NCBI GenBank assembly: GCA_947623455.1
Contig: OX392532.1
Location: 31,284,792-31,348,791, forward strand
Length of the DNA: 64,000 bases
From: Mimachlamys varia
Taxonomy: Eukaryota > Mollusca > Bivalvia > Pectinida > Pectinidae
Direction: 5' to 3'
A program made the translations under genes and the position numbers. A model generated the notes under the pieces. It was not told the DNA's origin. It searched no databases and worked only from the letters and a program-made list of their open reading frames with translations. Position 1 is the first letter of the stretch, and every line of letters starts with the position of its first letter. Below, in pieces: positions 46,109-58,782 of this stretch.

Positions 46109-47942
46109 TCAGAGCTGTTCCAGTTCCCGTCGTTCACAGATGAAGTAATGGATTGCACTACACCTGTTGTCTCCAACCACTCCAACGGTCGGGGCAAGAA
46201 TACCGCAGTTGGCAGGAGATTTTTGTCGGAATTTCATATCAGCATTGTTGAAGGCTGTTGTGATTCCTTCCACAGCTGTACCATCCAGCCAGGTCCAGAC
46301 TCCCTCTGAGGCAGTATCCGACGCTCCAATGAATAAATCGTTGGCTGTTCTAAAGTCTAGGGTCAAATGAAGACGAATTTAAGACATGTGTTCAATTTAA
46401 AAATGAATGTTTTTAATCAGTGCAAAAGCATTGAATTACCAAGAATTTGGAATTATAATGCAAAATTCAGAGATGCTTGGTCTTCCATTCTATGCAAAAT
46501 TGTATATTGTTCGCGATAAAAGAATATTCCCAACAAACACATCATTTTTATGCAAATAATAATATGGGACAAAGCAACTTCATTATGCAGAAATATATAT
46601 ATCATGAATTAACTAAATTATAACATCGGTAGAATATACAGGCTTCGCGCATTTTCCATACATAATTATTATTGATTCTGAGATTTTAATTAGAAATATC
46701 AAAATTTATAATTGATTTCAAAATAAGTGAACGAATTAATCAATACATTATACAAACATACCAATTCGATAAATGCTTACAAATATAGGATAAGTTGATT
46801 GCCCCCCAAAACCTCGCCATGTTGTCAATCTTTAACAAGATGCCTCCGTCTTTCTCACAGTAAAGCTTTGCATCCGACCATTTTTTCTTGTCCAGAACAA
46901 ACTTAAGGCATTGGCCTGTCTGCCTATTCAAAATGTAGCCAGAACTGTCACATTCTGAAAATAATAATATAAATAAACGATTTCGTTCTTGATATAAAAA
47001 AAAATATGAATGAAGGAATGTATATTAATAAACCTGTTTGATATATATTAATTTTCTAAATTCGGGTAAATAACGGTAAATAAAAAACTATACAACTGAA
47101 GTAATACTAGTCGTTGATATGTAAAGAGCACGCATGTGAATGAAATAAAATAGCTACACCATTGTTAAGATTAAAAAAGAAATAGAGAGGTATGGTAACT
47201 CTGTAATGATGTGATTGGCTCTGAAATGAATTAAATGCTAAATATCCTTGAGATATTTGGATTACTGATGTAAGAATGCATTACGTGATGCTAGACGGTA
47301 GGCGTTTGTTCCATCTCGACCAATCAGAGAATAAACGAATGTCTCCACGTCGGTATCGTTTGTCCCGGAGCAACACGTGGTCGTGTTGTCGTAGAACACA
47401 ACATTACAGCCTACGTGTAACAAACACAAACCCATACACGTATACAAGTTGTTAGTGTTTCCATGGAAACCAACGGTAGATGACACGTTATTGGCGTACG
47501 CTGGAAATGCGGAAAATCCGTGCTGAACAATCAGGCTACCTGTACATAACACGAAATATGAGAACTTGAGTTCATCGCAGGTAAAATTTTCTTTTTTAGC
47601 CTTTTATAGTTTTCGTTCTGTTTTGTATTGGTGTACAATAGGCGCATATAACGTACGTTTGTAATTGCTTTATATTTATCCAAATAAACAAATAATGTTC
47701 GGAATAAATCAATATACACTTTTTTATGATTTAACTCAAGAAAATGGGTATATACTTTAAGAATTGCCAGCGTTGTAATCAAAACTCTGTTAGACGACAT
47801 AAATACAAATATTACAATACTACCGTATCATTTCTCGGAGCGACAACGCACATAAAGCTTAAGAAAATGCTGCCACTGTTATTTAAAGATTGATATTTAA
47901 ACTGAAATGTTTCTGATACTCACTTGTAAGTTGCATTGCCAT
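46109..47942 (-). CDS. lectin gene C: PAN/apple-like plus C-type lectin-like domain protein
   Basis: Exons on the - strand: 47924-47942, 47285-47539, 46781-46954 and 46109-46356, giving 231 residues with three phase-1 introns, the most compact copy (1.8 kb). Exon 1 encodes MAMQLT. The PAN-like exon has LYTCMGLCLLHVGCNVVFYD, with TTCCSG where the others have a single Cys, so it has one extra, possibly unpaired cysteine. CTLD halves: GQCLKFVLDKKKWSDAK, YCEKDGG, GVWTWLDGT, QKSPANCGILAP, GDNRC and FICERRELEQL. A donor-like GTGAGT occurs 19 nt after the stop, as in gene A. No signal peptide is seen in the reading used. Confidence 0.78.
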
Positions 47943-48450
47943 CGCGCTTATTAATTCCAATGATAAAACGTTAAATAGGTTAACCAGCCATAATTAAAAC
48001 AGTTGTTCCCCTAACTACAAATAAAGTACAGTGGGAACGTTAAGAAATCTGATCAGACTATTCCCGTTAGGTAAGTACTTCGGAAAATGTGTATAAAACC
48101 TGAACGCGTTAACGTGTATAATTAGGAAATGAATATTGTATGTGGAATTCAACTCAAGACTTCTTTTGTGTATGTCTTCCTGTTGTGCGTTATATTTATT
48201 ATTTTTCCTATAGCATGACTTGATTTTGTTATGCTCTACGTCTAATTGACAACTAGCGTCATTTAAGGCCGGCCTACCTTTACAGACAGTATTAGTGTGT
48301 GTTGAGTATTTCTGTACTGATGATCACAACTACATTCATTTAATACAAATCTATCTAACATGACAACGTTAAAATTAGTGTTAACCTCTTTTTTCCGACA
48401 TACTATCAACTCAAAGTTTGCTTTGGTTTAACAATATGCTACTGAACTGA
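47943..48450 (-). promoter_or_regulatory. conserved 5' flank of lectin gene C
   Basis: Matches the flank copies at 38.6 kb and at 270-800: 'gttaagaaatctgatcagac', 'ggtaagtact', 'tgtataattaggaaatgaat', 'ttattatttttcctatag', 'gtgtgtgttgagta' and 'tttgctttggttta'. The similarity to the left-edge copy runs for at least 450 bp. Confidence 0.5.
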
Positions 48451-49970
48451 TTGGCTAGTTTGTTGCATTTAAGAAAAACAATAAGCCCTCTTATATTATT
48501 TGTTCGAATGCGGATACACATTTGTCGCAAACTGAGAGATTGCCTGAAAGGATGATTCCAGAATACCCTTAACTTTGTTACGGATATAAACATGTAACAA
48601 CCGTCTCAATTCTGAGTGACACACATTAGGCGCCTCTAACGACCATGTAGTCGGTTACAACAGGCGTACCCTTTTCTTGTCTCTTTCGTGGTTACGTTAA
48701 TTCAAATTAAATGCGTTTGGTTAGATTCCTTTACATGAAAAAGTGATACAACATGGCTAAACAAGGTGCGTTAATTGAAATCAGTAATACTACAATGAGT
48801 GTATCATATACCTCCCACAATTGATGCATTTAGCGTACGCATGTATATGCTGGATGCCATTTTGGTGCATTAGGACAACTTCAATTAATTGCCTGATTAA
48901 GGCCCCACTATGTATTTTCCAAATACCCAACAACTTGCCAAGTTTAGCTTATGACCCCCCCCCCCCCCGTGCTAATTACCATTGTTAGCAATGTATCATT
49001 GGATTGGTTAATGGCGGGGTTTGCTTATTTCCTGTATTTGATATCAAAATAAACAAGTCAGATATTATAACCCCGACCTATTTAATACTTCAATGTTGTT
49101 ACCGTTGAGGCAGAAGGTAATAAATCTAGTATTTAACTGCAAAAATCAGTTCATAAGAACTTCAATAAATATGTTTACACCGTCGTATTTTTTACACACC
49201 CACCCCAACCCCACCTCATCTCCACTTTTCTATAAACACCCACAAATTGGATGTTTCCGACGTAATACTATATGCAAATAAAGTACGCGTATCTTCCTGC
49301 CAATTATCTGATAGGCCACAGAAAGCCCCAAAACGACACGCATTTTTAAGCAAATAGCCGTTCTTAAATGTCGATACCAATTTGTTTTAAAAAGTTGAAT
49401 TCGTTCTTTAAGCAAATTAATCATTTTCATAAATGTTATTCCGTTATGACATCACGCTTCCTATTTATAATGTGATGTTTGCAATGGTTTCTTAAGTAAA
49501 ATATAAAGGTCAAATGAAATAGTTTTTTCATGTTGTCAAAATATGTAAAATGTTTTTTATTTGCAAGCAAATGTACCAAATGATTATGCAAAACAGTACT
49601 TTTTTGCGAAATTAAAGTCATTTTATTGGAGTATGTTCCGAAAAGATGATTATGTGAATTGTTCACAAATTGATTCATTCTATTTTCCTTTCTATCACAA
49701 ATTGTCATAAATTGCAGATGGTTTTAAAGATAGGACGCAAAATACCATTAGGGTGACGTAGCATAGACAATTAGAAGTGACTATGTCCCTGTAATACACA
49801 TATTACGGATAAATAATCAATATCAAACGATGTTCCCCAGTACTAGTAAATGTTGATATTCAAATCATTATTACTTTTAAAATGTCTGTATAATCAAATT
49901 AAACAGTCAACGTGGCTTATATTATGCTAAATTGACATAAGTGAATCGTTAAGTGACATAAGATATAAAC
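48451..49970. other. no supportable gene; poly-C tract
   Basis: AT-rich except for a run of 14 C at 48955-48968. Short frames have no recognised motif. Confidence 0.5.
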
Positions 49971-49974
49971 AAAA

Positions 49975-50300
49975 ATAAATAAGAGAATACCAAAGCGTCA
50001 ACAAAATCATAATCCAATCTCAAATCGATTAAACCTGGGGCAAAATATGAACAAAGGAAAGATTCACATGGAGACCCTTGCAAAAGTACAAGAGAATAAG
50101 ACCATGTGTTCCGGAAGAGTAAGCGTCTTCTGCTTCATCGACGACACCCGCCATGTAAATCTTTGTCACATCCAATTAAACATTAAGTTCTCAAAATGAG
50201 AACCGAGTATAATTGTCAATCACAACAAGTTAACACACTAATGAGCATACTCAAAAATGTCCATCTTCATATCACTTAAAGATACAGAATATTTCTCAAT
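49975..50300 (-). repeat. 3' tail of the Penelope-like element (reference copy)
   Basis: Untranslated tail directly following the broken reverse transcriptase on the - strand. It contains 'ttacatggcgggtgtcgtcg', 'gaagcagaagacgcttactc', 'cttattctcttgtactttt', 'tttaatcgatttgagattgg' and 'gttgacgctttggtattctc'. It is the segment found dispersed at 8.4, 24.4, 25.9, 32.1, 43.2, 61.1 and 61.7 kb. Confidence 0.7.
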
Positions 50301-52460
50301 GAGACAAAGATGGCGACCATAAAACTTGCCCATAGTTCTAATCAACCTACATCTCTCGAATCTCTGGTGTTGTTAGTTTGTTTGTCAGCAGTCGACATCG
50401 ATCACGAAAATCCCAATATTTAGAGCAAGCCCTGGAATACCGAATCAACTGCGACATGTAAACACCATAGGTTGGAGAAGCAGGAATGTAACTATCAAGA
50501 AATGGAAAGTTTACGATCGTAAAATTGAAATCATCCATTTTATCGTATAGCTAAGTAGTCAGCTGTCCATGTTGGTCGTAGTTTCAGTAGAGATCGAGGT
50601 AAGCAGCTGATGTAGAAGAGTCTGTTGTGTCCTTTATTTCAAGTTCAGAAGAGTATATACGATCGACGTGGTCAGCAAACTTCTTGTTGTTTATAGACAA
50701 CAAATCGTCGATATATCTGAAAGTGAAATTAAAAGATTTGGCAAAGCTTTTGTTACCTGTCCTGATTAGCTCCTCCACAAATTCAACCTCGTATGAAAAC
50801 AAAAACAAGTCAGCTAAGAGTGGGGCACAGTTTGTTCCCATTGGAATGCGTACAGTCTGCTTGAAAATCTTTCCTCCGAACTGAACAAACATGTTGTCGA
50901 CCAGGAATTCAATCATCCTTACTATATCTTCTTCAGTATATTCCCTCTTAGCTTTTGTCGTGTTATTGACAAAGCATGCTCCAAGATAGCTCTCTACCAT
51001 ATATTTGTATCGCCGTCCGCCTTTCTTGGAAACGAAAGCTCTCATAACATGAGATCGGAGACGTTCCTTCAATTTTGCATGATATATGGTAGTGTACAGG
51101 GTGGAAAAATCAAATGTTATGACCGAAAAGATATTTTTAGGAGGGGGTGTTCAAGATTGATCAAAAGATCTTTCGAGTTTTTCAAAATCCACATCCCATT
51201 AATTCCACCTCTGGAGTATACAGTGTCACAATACGACTGAAGCCCTGATTTTATGGTACTTAAAATTGTACTAAGAAGTTTTGATAATAGCTTGGTCGAG
51301 CAATTAGCAGAGCCAGCGATAAAACGTTGCTTAGAAGGATCCTTGTGTAGTTTCGGTATCCAATAAAGACAAGGTAGGTCAGCATCGTGCTCATTAACCG
51401 GTACTTGGAAAGATTTTAATACAGAAGCATGGTTGGACAGTATTTCATCTTTCGAAAAACCGGTCAATGAATAAGTAGGGTTACCTTGGTTATCAAGCAG
51501 GCCTAGTTCTTTTTGCAAGTAATGAATGTAATAGCGTTTGCAAACAATGATCACGTTGTTAGATGCTTTGTCTGCAGACACAACCACATACTTATCATGT
51601 AGATCGTTGGGTGTTGCTCGAACATCGGGGTCAAGAAATATCGACTTGTGTTCAGTTTTCATTTTGTGACGCAAATTGCTTATTTTTTCTGAATAGAGGA
51701 CCTGTTAGACTTCACCCACTCTGAAAGTGAATCCAATTCAGCATGTTCACGTTTAGTCCATCGTCTGGCGTAATCTTCCAAAGAGTCCATAAGAATCTTG
51801 AAATTCACATGCCAATTGATGGATTGAGTCTCTCGATACTTAGGACCTTTCATTAAAAGCTCCCGAAGCTTTATATTTGGGATAATATTTAGACTACCCG
51901 TTACTATGTGGCCAGCTGGACCATAGCAATATTGAGACGAAGAACATGAACATGCTGAAGGAGGAGTCATTATAAAGTCACCTATATTCAATTGTTGTAG
52001 TGTTTGCTTGTAATTGCAAAGCTTTGGTGGAATAGGTATAGAATAACTGTAGGAAATAATCGGTGAACTTTTATATCGGAAGTACGGTGGTATGTTAGCC
52101 TGAAAAGACTTTTGGTGCAAGATATTGCTGATGTTAATGGCATCAATACCCATATTGGCAAATTCGACTTTCATGAAATGTTGAGTCGATGGTGCCTCTT
52201 CCCTGTCCGTTCGCACAGACTTGAAAAGTCGAATTTCTCGACGCTAGTTTCCACAGGTCACATGAAACATGTTTTATTTGAGTCAGTTGCAGAGTTCGTA
52301 ATGCAGCCCGGGGAAGTGAATACAACGTTGTCCTGACGTTGTGTACACCTAATGGTCAGAGTATCCATCAGATCTTCAAACTGCCCGTTGTATTCCGTCG
52401 GACTATTGTAATGTCGATGGCCTTGACTACGCTGGCGTCTCCTTTGAATCATTGTTTTCT
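50300..52460 (-). pseudogene. Penelope-like retroelement reverse transcriptase, broken
   Basis: Read on the - strand, pieces of one polyprotein follow in order. 52460-51680: N-terminal part with a Cys-rich segment (CSCSSSQYCYGPAGHIVTG). 51674-51117: VVSADKASNNVIIVC, LYWIPKLHKDPSKQRFIAG. 51072-50584: RT core with IPMGTNCAPLLADLFLFSYE and the catalytic FRYIDDLLS. 50538-50347: C-terminal YGVYMSQLIRYSRACSKY. 'KLHKDP' and this overall order point to the Penelope-like group, though the exact clade is uncertain and no GIY-YIG endonuclease is recognised. Frameshifts near 51677 and 51120 and stops near 50583 and 50545 and after 50347 make it dead. Confidence 0.7.
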
Positions 52461-52469
52461 GTTTGCATG

Positions 52470-54020
52470 GTTAGCAATGTACGTAAACATACGGTGGTCA
52501 TCGGTGATCTATTTCTTCATTAAATAAGCGCTATAAAATAATGCCTTTCAAAATCTTTTTAAAAAATACGAAAATAATAATAAGCAGTAACACTGGCATA
52601 AGCAAGATAAAGTTGACTCTGTGGGCTTCATAAAAAGAAAACGAATCAATTTTTTTTTTTTTTTGAGGAGGGGGTTCATTTTTCAGTATTGAAAAAGTAT
52701 TAATGTGGTAACCATGGTTTTCCCAGAAGTGACATTCATAGAAAATGTAAGTTAATACACTTCACAGTTCTTTGTATAGGTTGAAAATACAATGTAGTTT
52801 ACATACATATATACATTTACATATTTGTTGCAATTTGAAATACAGTGACTGTTGAGTTATGTAAACAAATACTAAATATACAAGATACGTATAGACGATC
52901 AACGATAACAGTTTATTAAAGAAATACAAAAGCAGTATACAATAAAGTACAGTATTTACAATGATACCTCCGACCATTTCCTTTCTATTGAGAATAAACA
53001 AAATCACCGATTTCATTCCAGTCCATCCCTCCACTCACCAGTCTACTCTTGGTATCAGATACATAGTACAGATAACAGAACAAGTCTAGTTGATGTTTCT
53101 AACATAACTTATCATTAGCATTAAATGTGAGGCAAATGCCAGTTTGATAATAGAAAACGTTAATGCAATTACTACAGGTACATATTAACACTTACAGAAC
53201 CACAAAGACAGGTTCTACAGGGCAAATGTTTTTAAAATCTGTTAAAATTAGACGAAGGTTATCTTGTTAATGTATATAGGGAGCAATGGTATTGAACAAA
53301 ATGTCATGTAGACGACGGTCGATTATTTATTTTTTTCAACTTTCATTATATTATTTAACATGTAGTGAAATATCATGACCAGTTATATTTTCCATAGCTT
53401 CGATTTGTACTTATTCTAATACATATTCTTTCTAAATTGGTACAATTATCCAAATAATAATATTAATATACCACATTTGATTTAGCGCCCTATCTAGCAA
53501 ACATAAGTAACTCTAAAGCGCTTTACAGTACATAGATATACAATTCTCACACAATCAATGCAATTAACACATACAGTTATATCAAATACAATTCTGAGAC
53601 TTTCGCAGCAGCTGCCTTATCAGCCGCTTACTACTTGTCCTATGCCACCTGGCTAATATCTCCCTATGTTTGTGTATGTATGCGTGTATGCAGAAGATGA
53701 ATGTGCGTGATCCAAAACAGATCGCACACATTCTAATGTAGATCCAATATGATAAAGATATAAACGTGTTCAATAAATTCCATGTTTCATTATATTTATC
53801 ACATAAATTGTACTCAGGAAAAAATACACCAAAACTCTCAAATTAATTCTCTATAAGAAAGGAACATTTCAACTTTGACAGAACAGTTTTGAGACAATAA
53901 AAAAAGACGTCATTTGTTTATGACGTCAGAGTAGTATTATTACACACGTGTAGTATTATATTTATGACATGGCTGTATCACATGACTGAACAGGTCATGT
54001 GGTAGAGATCCTTATATGAC
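52470..54020. other. no supportable gene
   Basis: AT-rich. At 53470-53530 is a fragment 'agcgccctatctagcaaaca...aaagcgctttacagt' of a type often repeated in animal genomes. CRE-like TGACGTC sites lie at about 53900-53930. No recognised coding sequence. Confidence 0.45.
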
Positions 54021-54021
54021 C

Positions 54022-54097
54022 ATTTTGATATCACACCCTTTATCAGCCCGAGAGTCTTGATATCAGGAAGAGGGCAAAAGGGGTGTGATATCAAAAT
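54022..54097. repeat. short foldback
   Basis: 'attttgatatcacacccttt' and its inverse 'aaaggggtgtgatatcaaaa' enclose about 36 bp ('gagagtcttgatatcagga'). Confidence 0.65.
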
Positions 54098-54624
54098 GGC
54101 AGCGCTGCAATTTCAAGTTTGATTCTCATGTTTAAATCCCCGTGTATTTTTTTTCCATTTGCAAAAACATCTATATAATATGTGTTTCTATTTCACAAAA
54201 GCAAAATTAAACAAAAATGTTACGGTGTTTGCGTTATTGCTGTTTGTGCATAGACTCATTACTGATTATACTAGATTGCATATCAGCATTGTTGTGATAC
54301 ATTTTATAGCTGTACCATAGAAATATTGTTTAATTATGTTTTTTATGTAATGTAATTATTTTCTGTTTCTTTGTATCTTGATACATTGCTCCGAATTTTG
54401 ACAACATCAGTTTGTCTACACTGTTGGAATTACTTCCTTGCCCTTTAACAACATTTTAAGTAATTCGTATCCTATAAATATCCATTTGTAAGGATCCAGT
54501 GTTATTTGGAAAACTGCCGTTGATATTACTTCTTTGACCAACACCATTATTACATGTACATTTACATGTACTAATTCATTTCCCAGTATTGTCAAAGAAA
54601 GACCTCGTAATTGGATAACCTTTT

Positions 54625-55171
54625 TTCTACCACAATACCCTGTGTTATTCCACTCTCAGACCATTGTATAATGTATAAACGCTCTGACTGTTGGATATTT
54701 CCACCACAATACCCTGTGTTATTCCACTCTCAGACCATTGTATAAACGTTCTGACTGTTGGATAAATATATTTAATAAACCACTAATGGAATATGACCTT
54801 CCAGACTTTTGATTGGTTGAGAAGTTGACGTTGACCGGAAATCACGTGGTTCAATGGAACATGCTGATTGTTGACATCGCCATCAATTGTTGATGTCGTC
54901 ACAATTTGGCAGGAATATATACGAAATAATGTGTTTTTGCGCAAATATTCCGCGGTTCACAATAAAACAAAACTGCCACTGTGACTTAATATTATTGTGG
55001 TAGAAACAAGCCACGCGACTCGTGGAAATTGGATATTAAATTTATATCACTCTCGTTTATTATTTTTTTTAAAGTTACAAAAGGCTCTCGCTGTCTTTTG
55101 ACACTTTTAAAAAGTAATTAACTCGAGTAAAATAAATTCCATATCCAACAACCACTCGTTGGGTAACCTCT
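54625..55171 (-). mobile_element. about 500-bp non-autonomous element, copy 2, abutting lectin gene D
   Basis: Inverse of 16412-16903 with the same subterminal foldback and body. The distal end shows a local tandem duplication of about 65-70 bp ('ccacaataccctgtgttatt' ... 'gtataaacg.tctgactgtt') that copy 1 lacks. Its 'tagaggttac' end lies at 55171, directly next to the splice-donor-like sequence following the last exon of lectin gene D. Confidence 0.7.
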
Positions 55172-55176
55172 ATTAC

Positions 55177-58100
55177 TCACTCCAGTTGTTCAAAGTCCCG
55201 TCGTTCGCAAATGAAGTAGTCGATTTCACTGCACCTGTTGTCTCCAACGACTTTAATCAATGGGGCAAGCACACCGCAGTTGGCAGGTGAATTAGGATTG
55301 AATCGCGAATCAGCATTGTTGAAGTTTCTTGTGATTCCTTCTACAGCTGTACCATCCAGCCAGGTCCAGACTCCCTCTGATGCAGTATCTGACGCCCCGA
55401 TGTAGAAATTATTGTGTGTTCGAAAATCTTGTATAAAAAGAAATGATATTTGGTTAATTTGACAGGAAAGTAATTGCAGCGTACTATCTGTGGTTGTAGC
55501 GTACAGACTGTGCAAACATAGAATTGTTTGTTTTGGTCTAGTCAGCTGTTTAATATTATAGTTTTGTATCTAAAATTGTATTTTTCTAAACACCCCCTCT
55601 TATTTCTATATTTTGTGTAATGACGTAAATTCAAGTGAAATAAGGAACTAGATTTTCCGGAGACCCGTGACCACTTATTTTCATACAAAACAATATCATA
55701 AGAATATCATGAATTTGGTTTTTCATTGAGCTGATACTGAGTCCGTGATTTATATTTTTTGATGACAACAGTATATATATGTGTATGTGTATATACATGC
55801 ATGCATGTATGTACAGTTTGAGTGTATGTACATGTGTGTTTGCTAATGTATATGTGTGTGAGGGTGTGTATGTGTACATGTATGAATTTATGAAGTGCAT
55901 GTATGTATGAACCCTTGTATAATATGTCAAAATGCATGTCTATGTGTATTTACATATACCCATGAATGTCTGTATATTTGTGTATATGTATGTGTGTGTA
56001 TTATATGTTTTACATATAAATATGTGTTTGTGTGTACATTACCTGTATAATATGTGGCTGTATGTATTTACGTATTCGTTATATATCTAACTGTATGTTT
56101 TTGTTTATGAATAAAAAAAAGAAAATTTTTAAAAAAAATGAATCTGGGATTTTTATTTTAAAATGACAACATAATAGTATGCAAAGCAGCGAATATAAAT
56201 ATAGATAAAGGCCATACATAACATACGAATATAATAGATACTTACATATATAGGATATGTGGATTGCCCCCCAAAACCTTGTCATGTTGTCAAGTTTTAA
56301 CAAGGTGCCCCCGTCATTTTCACAGTATTGCTTTGCATCCGACCATTTTTTCTTGTCCAGAACAAACTTAAGGCATTGTCCTGTCTGTCTATTCAAAATG
56401 TAGCCAGAACTGTCACATTCTGAAAATAGTAATGGAAATGAACGATATCGTTCTTTATACAAAACTAGAAATGTCTATGAGACATAAAGACACCCCCCCC
56501 CCCCCCCCCCCCCCCATATGAAATTATGTCTTCATGCTTATTACGTATGCAAAGTATGATGACAATCGGATCAGTAGTTATTTAAATTAACTGGTTATAT
56601 TACCATGGGACGGAACAGGACGTGACGGAACGGACATGGGTATCACTCTATGCCCAATCACCATTTCATGTTGGGGGAATAAATACAAAAACAAAACACA
56701 AAAAATAATTAGAATGTTTTAACGTGTATATAGAAATGAATGTCGTTATCTCTAGCCAGTGAAATGCAAGGAGACCCGATTTAATAAGAAGTATTTTGGT
56801 GTCCCCGGGCAAACTTTATACTAAATATTCCAAATTTTTTAAAGATGAAATAGCAACAACTATCCCTATCTGTTCTGACAATCGTTTCTAAGGTAGTGCA
56901 ATTAGTGTTCTCGTTAGGTATATAAAGGACATATCCTGCAAAACCTGTTAATCTCGCATGAGATTAATATTCAGGTACCTAAACAAAATTGAGAAATATT
57001 AATCATCTCTACGAAACACTTATTTTTCGTGTTTATCTATGAATATAAATGTAATACACAATTTGTTCCGATACATACTTTTTTGGGACAAGCTTATAAT
57101 GCAGAATGGAGGTTCCTTTACATAGGTCACATGACAACAACTATGTACAGCATTAACATTGTTCGGGAATTTCCCCCAACCTTTTCCTGTATATTACACT
57201 CTCAGGTTTCAATTTGTTTTTTTTTTTTTGTTAATTATTGAAATAAATGCATGACAAGATATTGAAGCAGTACCAACTGGCAAATATCAAAGCAATAATT
57301 AAAGGAACAGTCGATCAGGTCCCCAAAGTAAGACACCAATTAACTAGACAATCTTTATTACATATTATCAAGAATATGCCGTTATTGATCTAACACATCA
57401 CTGTTCATATTATCGAATAGAGTTTCCATTTAAGTTACTCATTTAATCCCTTATATTTGGGAAAGGGTGCGGCTAACCATATCACGGGGTGTTTGTTAAT
57501 GCAGGTTCCAATTTCGGAAGTTCCCGGTGTCGTTGGAAAGGCAACAATAACCAATGCAAGTGAAAGTTGATGTAACTGTAAAAGATATCATCAATAAAAC
57601 CTAGCAAATCTAGCATTAACGTTCCGAACACAAAATTCAAGCTTCGTATTTCCCTGTCCAAAAACAACACGGAAACTGTAAACTTTACTACGTCACTGGA
57701 ATATTGAATTCGCAACAATGCACAACACGATAAAACAAGGTATATAACCTATGAATACACAAATGAGCTGCAGAATGGCTGCAGTATAAATCCTATGCGC
57801 TTCGGACCGTCTTGTCTTTCAGTGTTCCCTGCGCCTAGCAACTGATATAAAAAAATCAAACGCGCTCACCCCAAGACTTCGAACCTCAACACCGCCATCC
57901 TTATTGTTACTGATGACTCATTCTCGAAACTGTATGTCCGAAAAAAGGAAATATCATGAAAACACTTCTTTAAATTCTATATATATCGTCGGTCTATCAC
58001 GTGCATAAAATCGCACCAATGATGTTTTGGTTTCAAAAATAAGTCACCTGCTAAATCATCACGAGATTAAATATGCTATTATTAAAATAATACATTACGT

Positions 58101-58782
58101 GATGCTAGACGGTAGGCGTTTGTTCCATTTCGAACAATCAGAGAGTTGACGAATATCTCCACGTCGGTATCATTTGTCCCGGAGCAGTACGTGGTCGTGT
58201 TGTCGTAGAAGACAACATTGCAGCCTACATGTAATAAGCACAAACCCATACACGTATACAAGTTCTTTGTGTTTCCATGGAAACCAACGGTAGATGACAC
58301 TTCATTGGTGTACGGAGGAAATACTGAAAAGCTGTGCTGAACAATCTGGTTACCTGTACATAACACGAAATGTCTGCCATTACGAAAATGAAACATATTT
58401 TAGCTGGTATTATGGTTTCCGTGTTTTGAATTGTTGTTCAGCGAGCGCATATGACGTGGATGTATCACCGTTTACCTTATCCAATAAAGCAAGCAAATAT
58501 TAACATAAAGATATTAAATATGTTGTAATATTTTTCGTGAGGAGTTGAGACTGATATTATGTTAATACTTTGAAGGTTGCCAGCAATGAAATCAAAACAT
58601 GAGTTATGCTATTATTATATCAATATTTAAAAAATGTACAAAAAATTCTTGCAGCAACAATGTACATTCTACTTTAGAAAATGATTGTATGACAATCAAA
58701 ATCATTGTAGACATTAATTTATCTGGAGACTTATATGTAAACTGAAATGCCGTTGATACTTACTTGTTTGTTGCATGGTCAT
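55177..58782 (-). CDS. lectin gene D: PAN/apple-like plus C-type lectin-like domain protein
   Basis: Exons on the - strand: 58764-58782, 58099-58353, 56246-56419 and 55177-55427, giving 232 residues, all introns phase 1. Exon 1 encodes MTMQQT. The PAN-like exon reads LYTCMGLCLLHVGCNVVFYD; CTLD halves have GQCLKFVLDKKKWSDAK, YCENDGG, GVWTWLDGT, NPNSPANCGVLAP, GDNRC and FICERRDFEQLE. The stop TGA lies inside the donor-like GTGAGT that in genes A and C comes about 20 nt after the stop. If that donor is used, the reading frame would leave the exon without stopping. A transposon end lies a few bases beyond. Intron 2 contains a 23-base poly-C and a dispersed repeat, intron 3 a GTAT-rich minisatellite. 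No signal peptide seen. Confidence 0.73.
55771..56095 (+). repeat. GTATGT/TATATGTG-rich low-complexity tract
   Basis: About 320 bp of alternating 'gtatgtgtatata', 'tgcatgcatgtatgta' and 'tgtgtgagggtgtgt'-type sequence, purine-pyrimidine alternating, in intron 3 of lectin gene D. The apparent open frames on the - strand are artefacts of this repeat. Confidence 0.8.
56463..56690 (+). repeat. dispersed repeat with internal poly-C (family of 13861-14030)
   Basis: 'ctagaaatgtctatgagaca', then C(23) at 56493-56515, then 'tatgatgacaatcggatcag', 'aactggttatattaccatgg' and 'cggacatgggtatcactcta' match 13861-14030. The poly-C is an expansion of the 'gccccctt' present in the other copy. Confidence 0.65.
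56700..58080. other. rest of intron 2 of lectin gene D
   Basis: A minus-strand frame at 57482-57718 (78 codons) has no recognised motif. GC-rich 'cgcgctcaccccaagact' near 57860 may be a repeat fragment. Nothing else supported. Confidence 0.45.

Noticed and set aside
55631..55937. Minus-strand frames rich in His/Tyr/Thr
   Set aside because: They translate the GTATGT-type low-complexity tract in intron 3 of lectin gene D.
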